NCBI GenBank assembly: GCA_934462825.1
Contig: CAKSIP010000006.1
Location: 1-52,634 of the forward strand
Length of the DNA: 52,634 nt
From: an uncultured Eubacteriales bacterium
GTDB lineage: Bacteria > Bacillota > Clostridia > Oscillospirales > CAG-272
Direction: 5' to 3'
Shown: positions 16,554 to 25,302 of the stretch, in pieces
How positions within the stretch are numbered: the stretch's first letter is position 1
Layout: every line of letters starts with the position of its first letter
Notes under the pieces: model-generated
Seen by the model: the letters and a program-made list of their open reading frames with translations, nothing else
Databases searched by the model: none
Told to the model about the DNA's origin: nothing
Translations under genes and position numbers: made by a program

Positions 16554-16612
16554 AATCTGTCGCCCGGCAATTTTTCGGAATTGCCGGGCGACAGATTGTT
16601 TTATTTTTTATT
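16554..16612 (+). terminator. Terminator of prfB-tcdA
   Basis: A perfect 19-bp stem (16554-16572 with 16579-16597, six-base loop) followed by GTTTTATTTTTTATT. The T-rich tail runs into the end of the convergent gene at 16608. A smaller imperfect hairpin (16483-16515) precedes it. Confidence 0.93.
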
Positions 16613-17543
16613 CAATATCTTCAACTACCGTTTCAGGCGGGACGGTGAGGCTGATCGGATTTTCCACATATCTTTTCATCACCTTAAAAGCCGACGCAAA
16701 GTAAAAGCCATCGCAGATTCTTTCGTCGGTCACCACCTTGATGTCAACATACCGATGCTTGACCACTTTCCCTTCTCTGTCCAAAGAAATGGCGCTACGC
16801 TTGATTCCATAAGCCAAAAAAATCGGCAAATTTCCGAAGTCATAGATATGATGATAAATCGGCTTGATGCCAAGGGAGCCCATGCTGGTGATAATCATAG
16901 AGCCGTGAAAGGGACTCAGCGAGGTAAGCTTGCGCGGAAGCCATCCGAAATAGTCCAGAAAGTTCAAAAACTTAATGGCCCACCGCAAAAACAAGCCCGG
17001 AATAAAGTTAAGTACTTTGGCCAAATTATCAAAACTGCTTTCATCGTCATTGCCGATGTTGGCTTCTACCACCTCATTGAATTTTCGGTACACGTCGAAA
17101 ACGGTATCGGTGGGCGAAAACACCACTTTAATACAAGTATCCGGGGACTCAATCGTCATATGCTTTTTGACGGTCATAACGACCTCGATATTATTGCGTG
17201 CGTACACCTTTTGCCCGCTGATAAAGCGGTTGATTCCCGGCTTTTGCGAAACCGTGCGCACATAGGCCGCCAGCAAAACGTGAAGCAGGCCGAAATTCAC
17301 ATCGCCCGCTTTTACGCGCTCCCGGCAAAAAAACTCCGTTTTGGAAATCTCCAAGCTGTCTGCATACGTATTTTGTGCATCGCTGCGTTTGGCCATAATG
17401 TATGACATGATTTTATGCATGGGAGTAATCGTGCGCAGCTTTCGCCCGTCCTTGCGATCCCCGAAACGCCGTCGTCGCGGTTTTCCCGTACCCGTACTCT
17501 CATAGCTTTGATTATATCCTGTCATTTGCTTTTGTTTACTCAC
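16608..17543 (-). CDS. E2-like (2-oxoacid dehydrogenase acyltransferase fold) protein lacking the catalytic His
   Basis: A 311-residue stand-alone relative of the catalytic domain of E2 acyltransferases. There is no lipoyl or E1/E3-binding domain. Fold landmarks are LHVLLAAYVRTV, KPGINRFISG and a C-terminal KVVTDERICDGFYFA. In true E2 enzymes that last motif is DHRxxDG with a catalytic His; here it is DERICDG (residues 273-279), so acyl transfer by the normal mechanism is unlikely. I recall similar DERxxDG proteins in other Clostridia, so this may be a family trait and not decay. The first 40 residues are basic and polar. Start is GTG 17543 with GGAGG. No other pyruvate-dehydrogenase gene is near. 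Confidence 0.8.
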   Translation of the reverse strand: MSKQKQMTGYNQSYESTGTGKPRRRRFGDRKDGRKLRTITPMHKIMSYIMAKRSDAQNTYADSLEISKTEFFCRERVKAGDVNFGLLHVLLAAYVRTVSQKPGINRFISGQKVYARNNIEVVMTVKKHMTIESPDTCIKVVFSPTDTVFDVYRKFNEVVEANIGNDDESSFDNLAKVLNFIPGLFLRWAIKFLNFLDYFGWLPRKLTSLSPFHGSMIITSMGSLGIKPIYHHIYDFGNLPIFLAYGIKRSAISLDREGKVVKHRYVDIKVVTDERICDGFYFASAFKVMKRYVENPISLTVPPETVVEDIE

Positions 17544-17743
17544 ACAAAACCTCCATTCCCGTCAAACAACAATGGTCAGAAAAACAATTGCCTTTTCGGT
17601 AATTTTTTCAGAAAACACAGTAAATATTTGAATGGCAAAGGGCAGAAAATCTAATCTTCCGTTTTATCTAAAATCCGAACTGTTTTGCCGGATCCTCGTT
17701 TTTCCGGCACCACAGCATCCCTTACAAGAAGGCGCCGGCTCTT

Positions 17744-18160
17744 TTATTCCTGCTCCGTCGTTTTGATCTCTATCGTGCCGCTATAAAGCTTATCCAAATT
17801 ATAATAATCTCTTGCCTCGCGGCTGAAAACATGAACAATGACGTTGTCAAAGTCCAACACAATCCAACTGATGTTGCCCTTTCCCTCCACGTTTTTCGGA
17901 GGCCTTCCGTAAAGGCCCGTTTTATATTCCACCTCGTCGGCCAATGCTTTGACCTGCGTGCTGGAGTTACCCGTGCAAAGCACAAAATAGTCGGCAAGGA
18001 TCGTTTTCTTTTCCACGTGCAGGATTTTAATATCCCTTGCTTTTTTATTGTCCAAAATTTCATAAATAGCATCTGCAAGCTCCGACGCGCTGACATTGGC
18101 AAGATTCCGGGGCGCGTTCCCCTCAACCGATTCCTCTTTTTCCAAAATTTCGTCTGTCAT
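17744..18160 (-). CDS. rsfS: Ribosomal silencing factor RsfS
   Basis: A 138-residue Iojap/RsfS protein that binds ribosomal protein L14 on the 50S subunit and blocks subunit joining in starvation. The core shows ADYFVLCTGNSSTQV, WIVLDFDNVIVHVF and ARDYYNLDKLY, all typical. An acidic extension of about 20 residues precedes the domain. Ribosome site AAAGGAAA. The order nadD-yqeK-rsfS is widely conserved in Firmicutes. Confidence 0.95.
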   Translation of the reverse strand: MTDEILEKEESVEGNAPRNLANVSASELADAIYEILDNKKARDIKILHVEKKTILADYFVLCTGNSSTQVKALADEVEYKTGLYGRPPKNVEGKGNISWIVLDFDNVIVHVFSREARDYYNLDKLYSGTIEIKTTEQE

Positions 18161-18257
18161 TCTTTATTTCCTTTCTTTTCGTTCCGTTCTTTTGGCTCCG
18201 TTTTCGGAGCAGATTTCCTAAAGCTCTCTCAACTTATGGAATTTTTGCATTTTTTCT

Positions 18258-18959
18258 TTACCTTTTGCTTTTTGCCTTTTCGCTTTGTTTTTGACGCAGC
18301 TCTTCAAGAATCAGGTCGTTTCTCGCCTCAAAGGTTTCCGTGACCACGGGATCCCCGTCGTTCAGCAATCCCTTCACGGTATAATCAAAGGAGCAGATCA
18401 ATGTTTTTCTCAAATGCTCTGCTTTTTCCTCCTCCGTCATCTCGGAAAAACGCGCCTGCCAAAACATTTCCCTCAACTTCACACAATCCCGATAGGTGCG
18501 TGTATCGTCGATATAGTCGGCCAAATAAATGATTTTTTCTGCCAACGTCATGCCACGCCGACCGGTCGTGTGCCAGCGCACAGCGCCGATAATTTCATCG
18601 GAAGCAAACGCCGGATATTCCGAAGGAATCAATGCGGCAGCCGTCCGTGCATGAAAGACCTTTGGCGTAAAAAGATCCTGCTCTGTCACCACAAGACCAT
18701 ATTGCCGGCAAAGTGCCAGCTGTTCGGGCTTTTTTAATTCCTTGGTAATGTCGTGCAAAAGTGCCGCCGCACGAAGAGTCATTTCTTTTTCCGGTGCATA
18801 AATCTGCCCGATCCGTACCGCCATCTGTTCCACGGCCAGGATATGGGCGGCTCGTTTTTCGGAAAGCTTATGGGTGATTTTTTGTCTCAAATCAGACAGC
18901 TGCTTCTCAAAATCTTCTGCTTTGTCCTTTTCCCATTCGTTTTGTATTTTAGTTTTCAT
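18258..18959 (-). CDS. yqeK: HD-domain Ap4A hydrolase YqeK
   Basis: A 233-residue HD-family protein of the YqeK type, known to hydrolyse diadenosine tetraphosphate symmetrically. Ligands are HILAVEQMA (His39), LLHDITK (His69-Asp70), FHARTAA, RWHTTGR and LADYIDDTR. The start overlaps the nadD stop by 11 bases and has no good ribosome site of its own (AAGGAG is 16 bases away), so translation is probably coupled to nadD. The charged C-terminus (KQSEKAKSKR) is longer than usual. Confidence 0.93.
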   Translation of the reverse strand: MKTKIQNEWEKDKAEDFEKQLSDLRQKITHKLSEKRAAHILAVEQMAVRIGQIYAPEKEMTLRAAALLHDITKELKKPEQLALCRQYGLVVTEQDLFTPKVFHARTAAALIPSEYPAFASDEIIGAVRWHTTGRRGMTLAEKIIYLADYIDDTRTYRDCVKLREMFWQARFSEMTEEEKAEHLRKTLICSFDYTVKGLLNDGDPVVTETFEARNDLILEELRQKQSEKAKSKR

Positions 18960-19557
18960 GCAGATACAACCGGTGCTCCTTGATATATTTCGCTACATTT
19001 TCCGGCACAAGAGCCGAAATGTCTTCCCCTGCGCAAACTCGTCTACGCACCTCCGTAGAAGAAATTTCCCATGCGGGCAGTGCCAATTCTTCCACACGAG
19101 CGTGAAATTTTTCTCGATAGATTTGCAGCCGGCTTTCAATCGCGGCATGGTCATCCTCACGCTCGCGGCGTGCAAAAACTACCGTGCATAGACGAAAAAT
19201 TTCCTCAAAGCAATACCATTGGTCAAAAGTAAGGATCATATCCGTCCCGCACAAAAGGAAAAGGGTTCTGTCAGCCGCTGTCAGCGACCGCAGTGTGTCC
19301 ACGGTATAGCTTTTTCCTTTCCGCTTCAACTCCATATCGCTCACTTCGATTTTCGGTTCCCCTTCAAAAGCCAATCGGCACATCGTTAGCCGTTGCTGCG
19401 GATCATCCTCGGCCGATATACGCTTATGCGGCGGGATTCCGGCCGGAATCACCATCAGCTTATCCAGCGCATACGTCTGCAAAAACGCCTCGGCCGCGCG
19501 CACGTGTGCATTGTGAATCGGAGCAAAGGTTCCTCCATAGATACCGAGTCTCATCAT
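18949..19557 (-). CDS. nadD: Nicotinate-nucleotide adenylyltransferase
   Basis: A 202-residue enzyme of NAD synthesis that adenylates nicotinate mononucleotide. The N-terminal GGTFAPIHNAH carries the nucleotidyltransferase motif, written HNAH instead of the usual HxGH; the C-terminal ISSTEVRRR is standard. The third-position Gly-to-Ala change in the motif is mild and need not abolish activity. Only a weak GCGGA ribosome site is seen. Confidence 0.94.
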   Translation of the reverse strand: MMRLGIYGGTFAPIHNAHVRAAEAFLQTYALDKLMVIPAGIPPHKRISAEDDPQQRLTMCRLAFEGEPKIEVSDMELKRKGKSYTVDTLRSLTAADRTLFLLCGTDMILTFDQWYCFEEIFRLCTVVFARREREDDHAAIESRLQIYREKFHARVEELALPAWEISSTEVRRRVCAGEDISALVPENVAKYIKEHRLYLHEN

Positions 19558-19651
19558 TCCGCTCTGTCGGCTGTTTTTCGCTTATGCAAGCAGCCGTTCC
19601 TTTCTCGCACGTATGCAATCTCTGTCAAAATTTTATCGTTTGACGGATATA

Positions 19652-19957
19652 TCATCTTGATATTTCATCCAAAAAAATCTTTTTGTGGTTTTTGGATTCT
19701 TTATAAAGCACAAATTTCGTTCCTATCACGGTAACGACCTCCGCGCCTGTCGCTTCCGCCATGGCGTCGGCGGCCTGACGTGATGAAAATTCGCTGTTTT
19801 CCAAGGTGCGAAGTTTAATCAGTTCACGCGCCTCCAGCGCATCCTCTACCGTTTTCACAAGATTGGGTGTAATTCCGCCCTTGCCAACCTGCATGATAGT
19901 GTCGTAATTGGAAGCAAGCGATCTTAGGTACGCTCGCTGTTTGGAAGTCAACTTCAT
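19652..19957 (-). CDS. yhbY: YhbY-family RNA-binding protein
   Basis: A 101-residue CRM-domain protein that associates with pre-50S ribosomes. MKLTSKQRAYLRSLA at the start and the GKGGI loop (QVGKGGITPN) are diagnostic, and TKFVLYKES closes the fold. Its ATG overlaps the rdgB TGA (ATGA), and the ribosome site lies in the rdgB tail. Confidence 0.93.
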   Translation of the reverse strand: MKLTSKQRAYLRSLASNYDTIMQVGKGGITPNLVKTVEDALEARELIKLRTLENSEFSSRQAADAMAEATGAEVVTVIGTKFVLYKESKNHKKIFLDEISR

Positions 19958-20634
19958 TTTTCTTCCCGATTCCTTTCTTCTTCCTGAGCATCGGCTTGTC
20001 CCTGCGCATCCTTGGCCTTGGCTCTGTTTTCTTCCATTCTTTCTCTAAACGCATCCGAAAAGCGGATCAACGCTTTTGCTCTGTGACTAATGGCATTTTT
20101 TTCTTCGGCCGGAAGCTCTGCCAATGTTTTTCCGAGATCATCCAGCCAAAACAACGGATCATAACCGAAGCCGCCTTCTCCGCGTGGTGCGCAAAGAATT
20201 TCGCCGGGGAGCTCCCCGCGACATACGATAGGCGCGCTTCCGTCCGGGAAAACGCAGGCAATGGCACATACAAAGGACGCTCGGCGGACATGAATCCCCT
20301 TCATTTCCTGCAACAGCTTTTGATTATTCGCCTCGTCGTTACCATGCTCACCGGCATATCGCGCCGAATAAATGCCGGGTGCCCCATGCAACGCTTCGAC
20401 GGTCAAGCCTGAATCATCTCCCACGCCAATCATTCCGGTAGCGGCGGCAGCCTGCGCCTTGATCAAGGCATTTTCTTCAAACGTGGTACCGTTTTCGTCA
20501 ATTTCGGTATTTATACCTGCTTCCTGCAGGGTAAGAACTTCCACAGGCTCGTCCATTCCCTTCATCACATAGGAAAGGATGGCCCGCAATTCTTTGATTT
20601 TATGTGCATTGGAAGAAGCCAACACAATTTTCAT
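19954..20634 (-). CDS. rdgB: XTP/dITP diphosphatase (RdgB/HAM1 family)
   Basis: A 226-residue house-cleaning pyrophosphatase that removes non-canonical purine nucleotides. Signatures are LASSNAHKIKELRAIL at the N-terminus, GDDSGLTVEAL, GFGYDPLFWLDD and NAISHRAKAL. After the normal family end there is a roughly 20-residue charged tail (ending EERNREEK). Ribosome site GGTGATG. Confidence 0.94.
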   Translation of the reverse strand: MKIVLASSNAHKIKELRAILSYVMKGMDEPVEVLTLQEAGINTEIDENGTTFEENALIKAQAAAATGMIGVGDDSGLTVEALHGAPGIYSARYAGEHGNDEANNQKLLQEMKGIHVRRASFVCAIACVFPDGSAPIVCRGELPGEILCAPRGEGGFGYDPLFWLDDLGKTLAELPAEEKNAISHRAKALIRFSDAFRERMEENRAKAKDAQGQADAQEEERNREEK

Positions 20635-20717
20635 TGATCATCACCCAGAGCCTTTTCATCAGCTCTCCTTTTTCTTTTTACCTATCGTTTTTCTTGTAAG
20701 AAACCGTGCCGGTTCGA

Positions 20718-21650
20718 TTAGTTTTCCGCCACTTCATTGTCCGAGGTGTCGAACAACGCCGTCACAAATTCCTCTGCATGGAACGGCTGCATGTCGTCAA
20801 TTTTTTCTCCCACGCCAATATACTTCACGGGAATATCCAATTCCTTTTTAATAGAAAGGACAATGCCGCCCTTAGCCGTTCCGTCCAGCTTATTAAGGAT
20901 CAAGCCGGTAATCTCGGTGGCATTTTTAAATTCCTTTGCCTGAAGCACGGCATTTTGCCCGGTGGTTGCGTCCAAAACCAACAGGTTTTCACGGCTGGCA
21001 TCCGGCAGTTCTCTTTCCAAAACGCGATTGATCTTAGCCAGCTCGTTCATCAAGTTCTTTTTATTATGCAGCCGCCCTGCTGTATCGACAATCAACACAT
21101 CCGCTTTTTTGTTCTTCGCATAGTTGGCTGCATCGAAAACGACAGCGGCCGGATCGGAGCCTTCGCTCTGCTTGATAAGCTCAACGCCTGCGCGGTCACA
21201 CCAAACAGCCAATTGGTCAATCGCCGCCGCGCGGAAGGTATCCGCCGCTGCTACAACAACCTTTTTCCCTTGCATTTTCAGAATGTTGGAAATTTTCCCA
21301 ATCGATGTGGTTTTGCCTGCGCCGTTTACGCCAATGACCAAAACAACCGACGGTTGAGTGTCGAGTTTGAGAGGTTCCCCCTCTCCGATCATTTCTTTCA
21401 AAATGTCACGCAAAGCCTGCAGTACCTGGTCTTTTTCTTTCAGACGACCGTCTTTTACCTGCTCTCTCAGCTTTTCGATAATTTCCTCCGAAGCGCCCAC
21501 GCCCACGTCCGCACAAATCAGAAGCTCCTCCAATTCTTCCAGAAGATCTTCATCTACTTTGACAAAGGACTTGACGATTTCTCCGATCTGACCAAAAATT
21601 GCTTGCTTTGTCTTTGTAAGCCCACTTTTGAGCTTATCCAAAAATCCCAT
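20718..21650 (-). CDS. ftsY: Signal recognition particle receptor FtsY
   Basis: A 310-residue GTPase that docks SRP-ribosome complexes at the membrane. It is the short form with only a four-helix N domain and the G domain; the long acidic A region of proteobacteria is absent. G motifs: GVNGAGKTTS, DTFRAAA, DTAGRLH and KLDGTAKGG. The start overlaps the end of smc by 17 bases, with AAGGAGA inside smc, so smc-ftsY are co-transcribed, as is common in Firmicutes. Confidence 0.97.
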   Translation of the reverse strand: MGFLDKLKSGLTKTKQAIFGQIGEIVKSFVKVDEDLLEELEELLICADVGVGASEEIIEKLREQVKDGRLKEKDQVLQALRDILKEMIGEGEPLKLDTQPSVVLVIGVNGAGKTTSIGKISNILKMQGKKVVVAAADTFRAAAIDQLAVWCDRAGVELIKQSEGSDPAAVVFDAANYAKNKKADVLIVDTAGRLHNKKNLMNELAKINRVLERELPDASRENLLVLDATTGQNAVLQAKEFKNATEITGLILNKLDGTAKGGIVLSIKKELDIPVKYIGVGEKIDDMQPFHAEEFVTALFDTSDNEVAEN

Positions 21651-24600
21651 CCCAATTATCTCCTTTTGCTTTGGATATTTCTCCTACATCCAATGCCAAT
21701 ACTTTTGATATTCCGTGTTCCGGCATGGTAACACCATAGAGCCGGTTGGCCGCTTCCATTGTGCCGCGGCGGTGTGTAATGATGATAAACTGCGTTTCTG
21801 CAGAATAGCGTTTGATATACTGAGCAAATCGAACCACGTTGACCTCATCAAGCGCCGCTTCAATTTCATCCAAAATACAGAACGGCGTCGGATTGACCTG
21901 CAAAATGGCAAAGAACAGGGCTGTTGCCACAAAAGCCTGCTCTCCACCGGACAGCTGCATAAGGCTCTTTATAATTTTTCCCGGAGGAGCTGCTTTAATT
22001 TCAATGCCACTCGTCAAAACGTCATCCGGTTCCGTCAGCGAAAGCTCTGCGCTTCCGCCGCCAAACAGCTCGGCAAACACACGATTAAAGTTCTCATTGA
22101 TTTGGTTGAACGCCGTAATAAAAGCGGTTTTCATTTCCTTTTCCAATTTTTCAATGATACTCACAAGATCATTTTTCGCCTCAGTCAAGTCCTTGATCTG
22201 CGCTTTCATATAATCGTATCGTGTTTTCACTTCATTGTATTTATTGACTGCGTCAAGATCCACGTTTCCTATCGCGCGAAGCCGGTTTTTACATTCGGTT
22301 TGCTTCGCCGCCACTTCCGGGCGGCTCTTGGCATCAATAGGAGGATAGCCCAGCTCCAATGCCTCGGCTCGCGTCAGCTCATGCTCGTCCCACAGCTTGG
22401 AAGCAAGCTTATCCTGGTCGGCATGAAGCTGTGCAAGCTTGTTTTCAAGGCGGGTATATTCGCGGTAAACCGTTTCCTTTTGCGCCATCTTTTCCTTCAT
22501 TTTGGAATTGATAATGCTGAGCTTTCTCTCAAAGTCAAAGCTATCCTCTTCCAACTGTGCGCGTTCCGCATTCAACTGCTCCAAGGTGGAGGCGCTGTTG
22601 GCCGCATCCATGCGATTTTGCCGATTGGCTTCCTCCAAAGCCTGAATTTGCGTCTTATATTCTTCGATTTTCTGTGTCTGAAGGGCGATCTCGCTTTGAC
22701 AGTCCCGGATATGCGCCCGCTCATTTTCCATAAGCGTATGCTGCGTATCCGCATCTTTGCGCAAATCGTTGATGCGAATATAAAGCTCGGTAGCTTTGGC
22801 CGCCATCTCATCGCGGGCATCGATGCGAATATTGCGTTCTCTGTCTTTTTCAAGCCGATATTCGCTGATCTCCCCGATTTGCTTTTGCAGTGCTTTTTCC
22901 TCCTCGGAAAGCACGGCCATATCATCCTTTTGCCGCGCTGAAAGCTCGTTGAGCGATTGCAGATCCTCCGACAGCTTAGAAAGAAGTGCGGCGTTCGCTT
23001 CGATTTTGGCCTTGATCTGTTCAAGCTGAACCGTTTCGGTATTTTGCAAAACAGACATCAAGTTGCGTCTTTCTTCCAAGGAGGCTTTTTCGTCTTCTTT
23101 CTTCCGAATTTCCTCGTCAAGCAGGCGCAGGGCCTCTTGCTTCGCATTCACGTTTTCCGAAAGCGCCTTCCATTCGATTTCAAGCCGTTTGATTTCTCCC
23201 TCTCGGCTTAAAATGCCGTTTTTCTGGCGAAAAGCTCCGCCGGTAAAGGATCCGCCGACGTTGATCTGCTGACCGTCCAATGTCACCGCTCGCACACGGT
23301 AGCGCAAGCTACGTGCCATGGTAGTTGCATTATCGATATTATCAAAGATCACGGTGCGCCCCAAAAGGTTAGAAACTACATTTCTGAATTTTCCGTCGCA
23401 GGACACCAAAGCATCGGCCACACCGATGTAGCCGCGGAAGCCTTCTGCCTGCTTCATTTCCGCCGTTGGCGTCTGTGCGCTCATGGAAGTCAGCGGAAAA
23501 AAGGTGGCTCGACCGGCCTCGGCTTGCTTCAACGCATACATGGCCGCCTTGGCGGCATTTTCATCTGCCACCACAATGTTTTGCAGGTTCATACCGAGCG
23601 CCGTTTCAATTGCCGTCACGTAGCGATCCTCTACGGAAATCACTTTTGACAGCGGCCCGTAAATTTTGGAGCATCGAACACCCGAAGCATCCACGATAGC
23701 TCCCTCTGCATATTTTTGCATAACAAACCGAACACTTGCGTTGTATCCTTCAAAATGTTCTTCCATGGTGCGGAAGGTTTCTATGCGCTGAGCCACCGAA
23801 TCTCGGTGGAAGCAAGCGTCGCTGACGTTCTTTTGCTCTGTTAATTGCGTGGTATAATGTTCGGAAAGCTCCTTCGTCAAAGCGCCCAACGATTCATCGA
23901 TAGCCTGGATTTCGGAGCCGTAGCGATTCACGGCTTGTTGCTTGGAGTCCGCCTTAGCCGACAGCTCGTCGTAAATTTTTTGGTACCCTTCAATTTCCGC
24001 CAACATGGCTGCATTTTTATCTTTATCGGTATTTTTGGCACTTTCAAACACCGAAATGCGCACCTTGGCGTCTACCGCTCGGCTTTCCAGCGCACGAATG
24101 TCTTCCAATGCCGTAGCAATGGCGGCATCGAGCACCGCAATTTTTTCTGCGGCCTCCTTTTGGCTTTTTTCGACAGAGGCATGCTCCTCCTCCGTGCGTC
24201 TCACTTCTTCTTGCAACGCACGAATTTTTTCATTGTAGCCCAAAATAGCATTTTCGCTATCTGCGCTCGTCCGCTCGGCCGTTGCCAAAGCCGTTTTAGC
24301 CGCTTGGCAAAGCTCCTCGGTATGTAAAATGTTTCTTTCCGCGACTTTATACTCACTTTCCAAGCGATAGTTGACATCCGTCTGTTCTTTGATCAATCGG
24401 AACAGCCGGTCAGCCTCCACTTTATTGGCCTGGGAAGCCTCAAACAGATGATCATTTTGCTTTTCAAAATCGGCAATGGCTTCATCGGCGGTATTCAGAT
24501 CAAATTCGGCATGCCGGAACAGTTCGTCATTCTCGGCAATATCCTTACGAAGCTTGTCCGTATCATAGAGCCAAAGCTGTACATCGGCCTTTTTCTTGGT

Positions 24601-25263
24601 TTCCAAAAGATCAATGGCTCTTTTCGCGCGTTCCGCTTCCTTTTCCAGCGGCAAAACCTGGGCTTCCACCTCCGAAAACACATCGCTGATACGCGTCATG
24701 TTTTCCTCTGTAGCCGCCAGCTTTCGTTCTGTTTCCGTTTTTTTATGACGATATTTGGCGATGCCGGCCGCATCCTCAAAAATGTTTCTCCGCTCCTCGC
24801 TTTTGCGGGAAATGATTTCTGCGATTCGTCCCTGTCCGATGATAGAATAACCATCGCGCCCGATGCCCGTATTCATAAACAGCTCGTAAACATCCTTAAG
24901 GCGGACGCTACGACGATTGATAAAGTACTCGCTGTCCCCGCCGCGATAATAACGCCGCGTTACCGTAACCTCATCATAGGGACAGTCCAACCGATAATCT
25001 CCGGTATTTTCAAAGGTCACGGAAACCTCGGCAAATCCCATGGGACGCCGACTATCAGCTCCCCCGAAGATGATGTCCTCCATCTTGGTTCCGCGAATGC
25101 TCTTGGAAGAAATTTCGCCCAAAACCCAACGCATTGCATCGGAAATATTCGATTTTCCGCTCCCATTCGGGCCAACGATGATCGTCGTTCCCTTTTCAAA
25201 CACCAGCTTTGTTTTATCGGGAAAGGACTTAAATCCCTGCATTTCCAATGATTTCAAATACAT
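21634..25263 (-). CDS. smc: Chromosome segregation ATPase SMC
   Basis: A 1209-residue SMC protein, the motor of bacterial condensin with ScpA and ScpB (encoded at 40939 and 41746). The N-terminal Walker A is GPNGSGKSN (31-39). Two long coiled coils flank a hinge at about residues 500-650 (YNASVRFVMQKYAEGA and GGSFTGGAF). The C-terminal signature is LSGGEQAFVATAL and Walker B is CILDEIEAALDE. Ribosome site AAAGGAGAC. It lies between a radical SAM gene and ftsY in the classic rnc-smc-ftsY order. Confidence 0.98.
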   Translation of the reverse strand: MYLKSLEMQGFKSFPDKTKLVFEKGTTIIVGPNGSGKSNISDAMRWVLGEISSKSIRGTKMEDIIFGGADSRRPMGFAEVSVTFENTGDYRLDCPYDEVTVTRRYYRGGDSEYFINRRSVRLKDVYELFMNTGIGRDGYSIIGQGRIAEIISRKSEERRNIFEDAAGIAKYRHKKTETERKLAATEENMTRISDVFSEVEAQVLPLEKEAERAKRAIDLLETKKKADVQLWLYDTDKLRKDIAENDELFRHAEFDLNTADEAIADFEKQNDHLFEASQANKVEADRLFRLIKEQTDVNYRLESEYKVAERNILHTEELCQAAKTALATAERTSADSENAILGYNEKIRALQEEVRRTEEEHASVEKSQKEAAEKIAVLDAAIATALEDIRALESRAVDAKVRISVFESAKNTDKDKNAAMLAEIEGYQKIYDELSAKADSKQQAVNRYGSEIQAIDESLGALTKELSEHYTTQLTEQKNVSDACFHRDSVAQRIETFRTMEEHFEGYNASVRFVMQKYAEGAIVDASGVRCSKIYGPLSKVISVEDRYVTAIETALGMNLQNIVVADENAAKAAMYALKQAEAGRATFFPLTSMSAQTPTAEMKQAEGFRGYIGVADALVSCDGKFRNVVSNLLGRTVIFDNIDNATTMARSLRYRVRAVTLDGQQINVGGSFTGGAFRQKNGILSREGEIKRLEIEWKALSENVNAKQEALRLLDEEIRKKEDEKASLEERRNLMSVLQNTETVQLEQIKAKIEANAALLSKLSEDLQSLNELSARQKDDMAVLSEEEKALQKQIGEISEYRLEKDRERNIRIDARDEMAAKATELYIRINDLRKDADTQHTLMENERAHIRDCQSEIALQTQKIEEYKTQIQALEEANRQNRMDAANSASTLEQLNAERAQLEEDSFDFERKLSIINSKMKEKMAQKETVYREYTRLENKLAQLHADQDKLASKLWDEHELTRAEALELGYPPIDAKSRPEVAAKQTECKNRLRAIGNVDLDAVNKYNEVKTRYDYMKAQIKDLTEAKNDLVSIIEKLEKEMKTAFITAFNQINENFNRVFAELFGGGSAELSLTEPDDVLTSGIEIKAAPPGKIIKSLMQLSGGEQAFVATALFFAILQVNPTPFCILDEIEAALDEVNVVRFAQYIKRYSAETQFIIITHRRGTMEAANRLYGVTMPEHGISKVLALDVGEISKAKGDNWDGIFG

Positions 25264-25302
25264 GGTTGTGTCTCCTTTCAGAAAAATCTCCCGAAGATGT
25301 TT

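Noticed and set aside
17670..17745. Terminator after rsfS
   Set aside because: CCGGCGCC/GGTGCCGG and TGCCGG/CCGGCA arms can pair in two competing ways, but neither is followed by a T-run on the minus strand.
21715..22941. 408-codon open frame inside smc on the plus strand
   Set aside because: A shadow of the smc coding frame with no homology or start signals.
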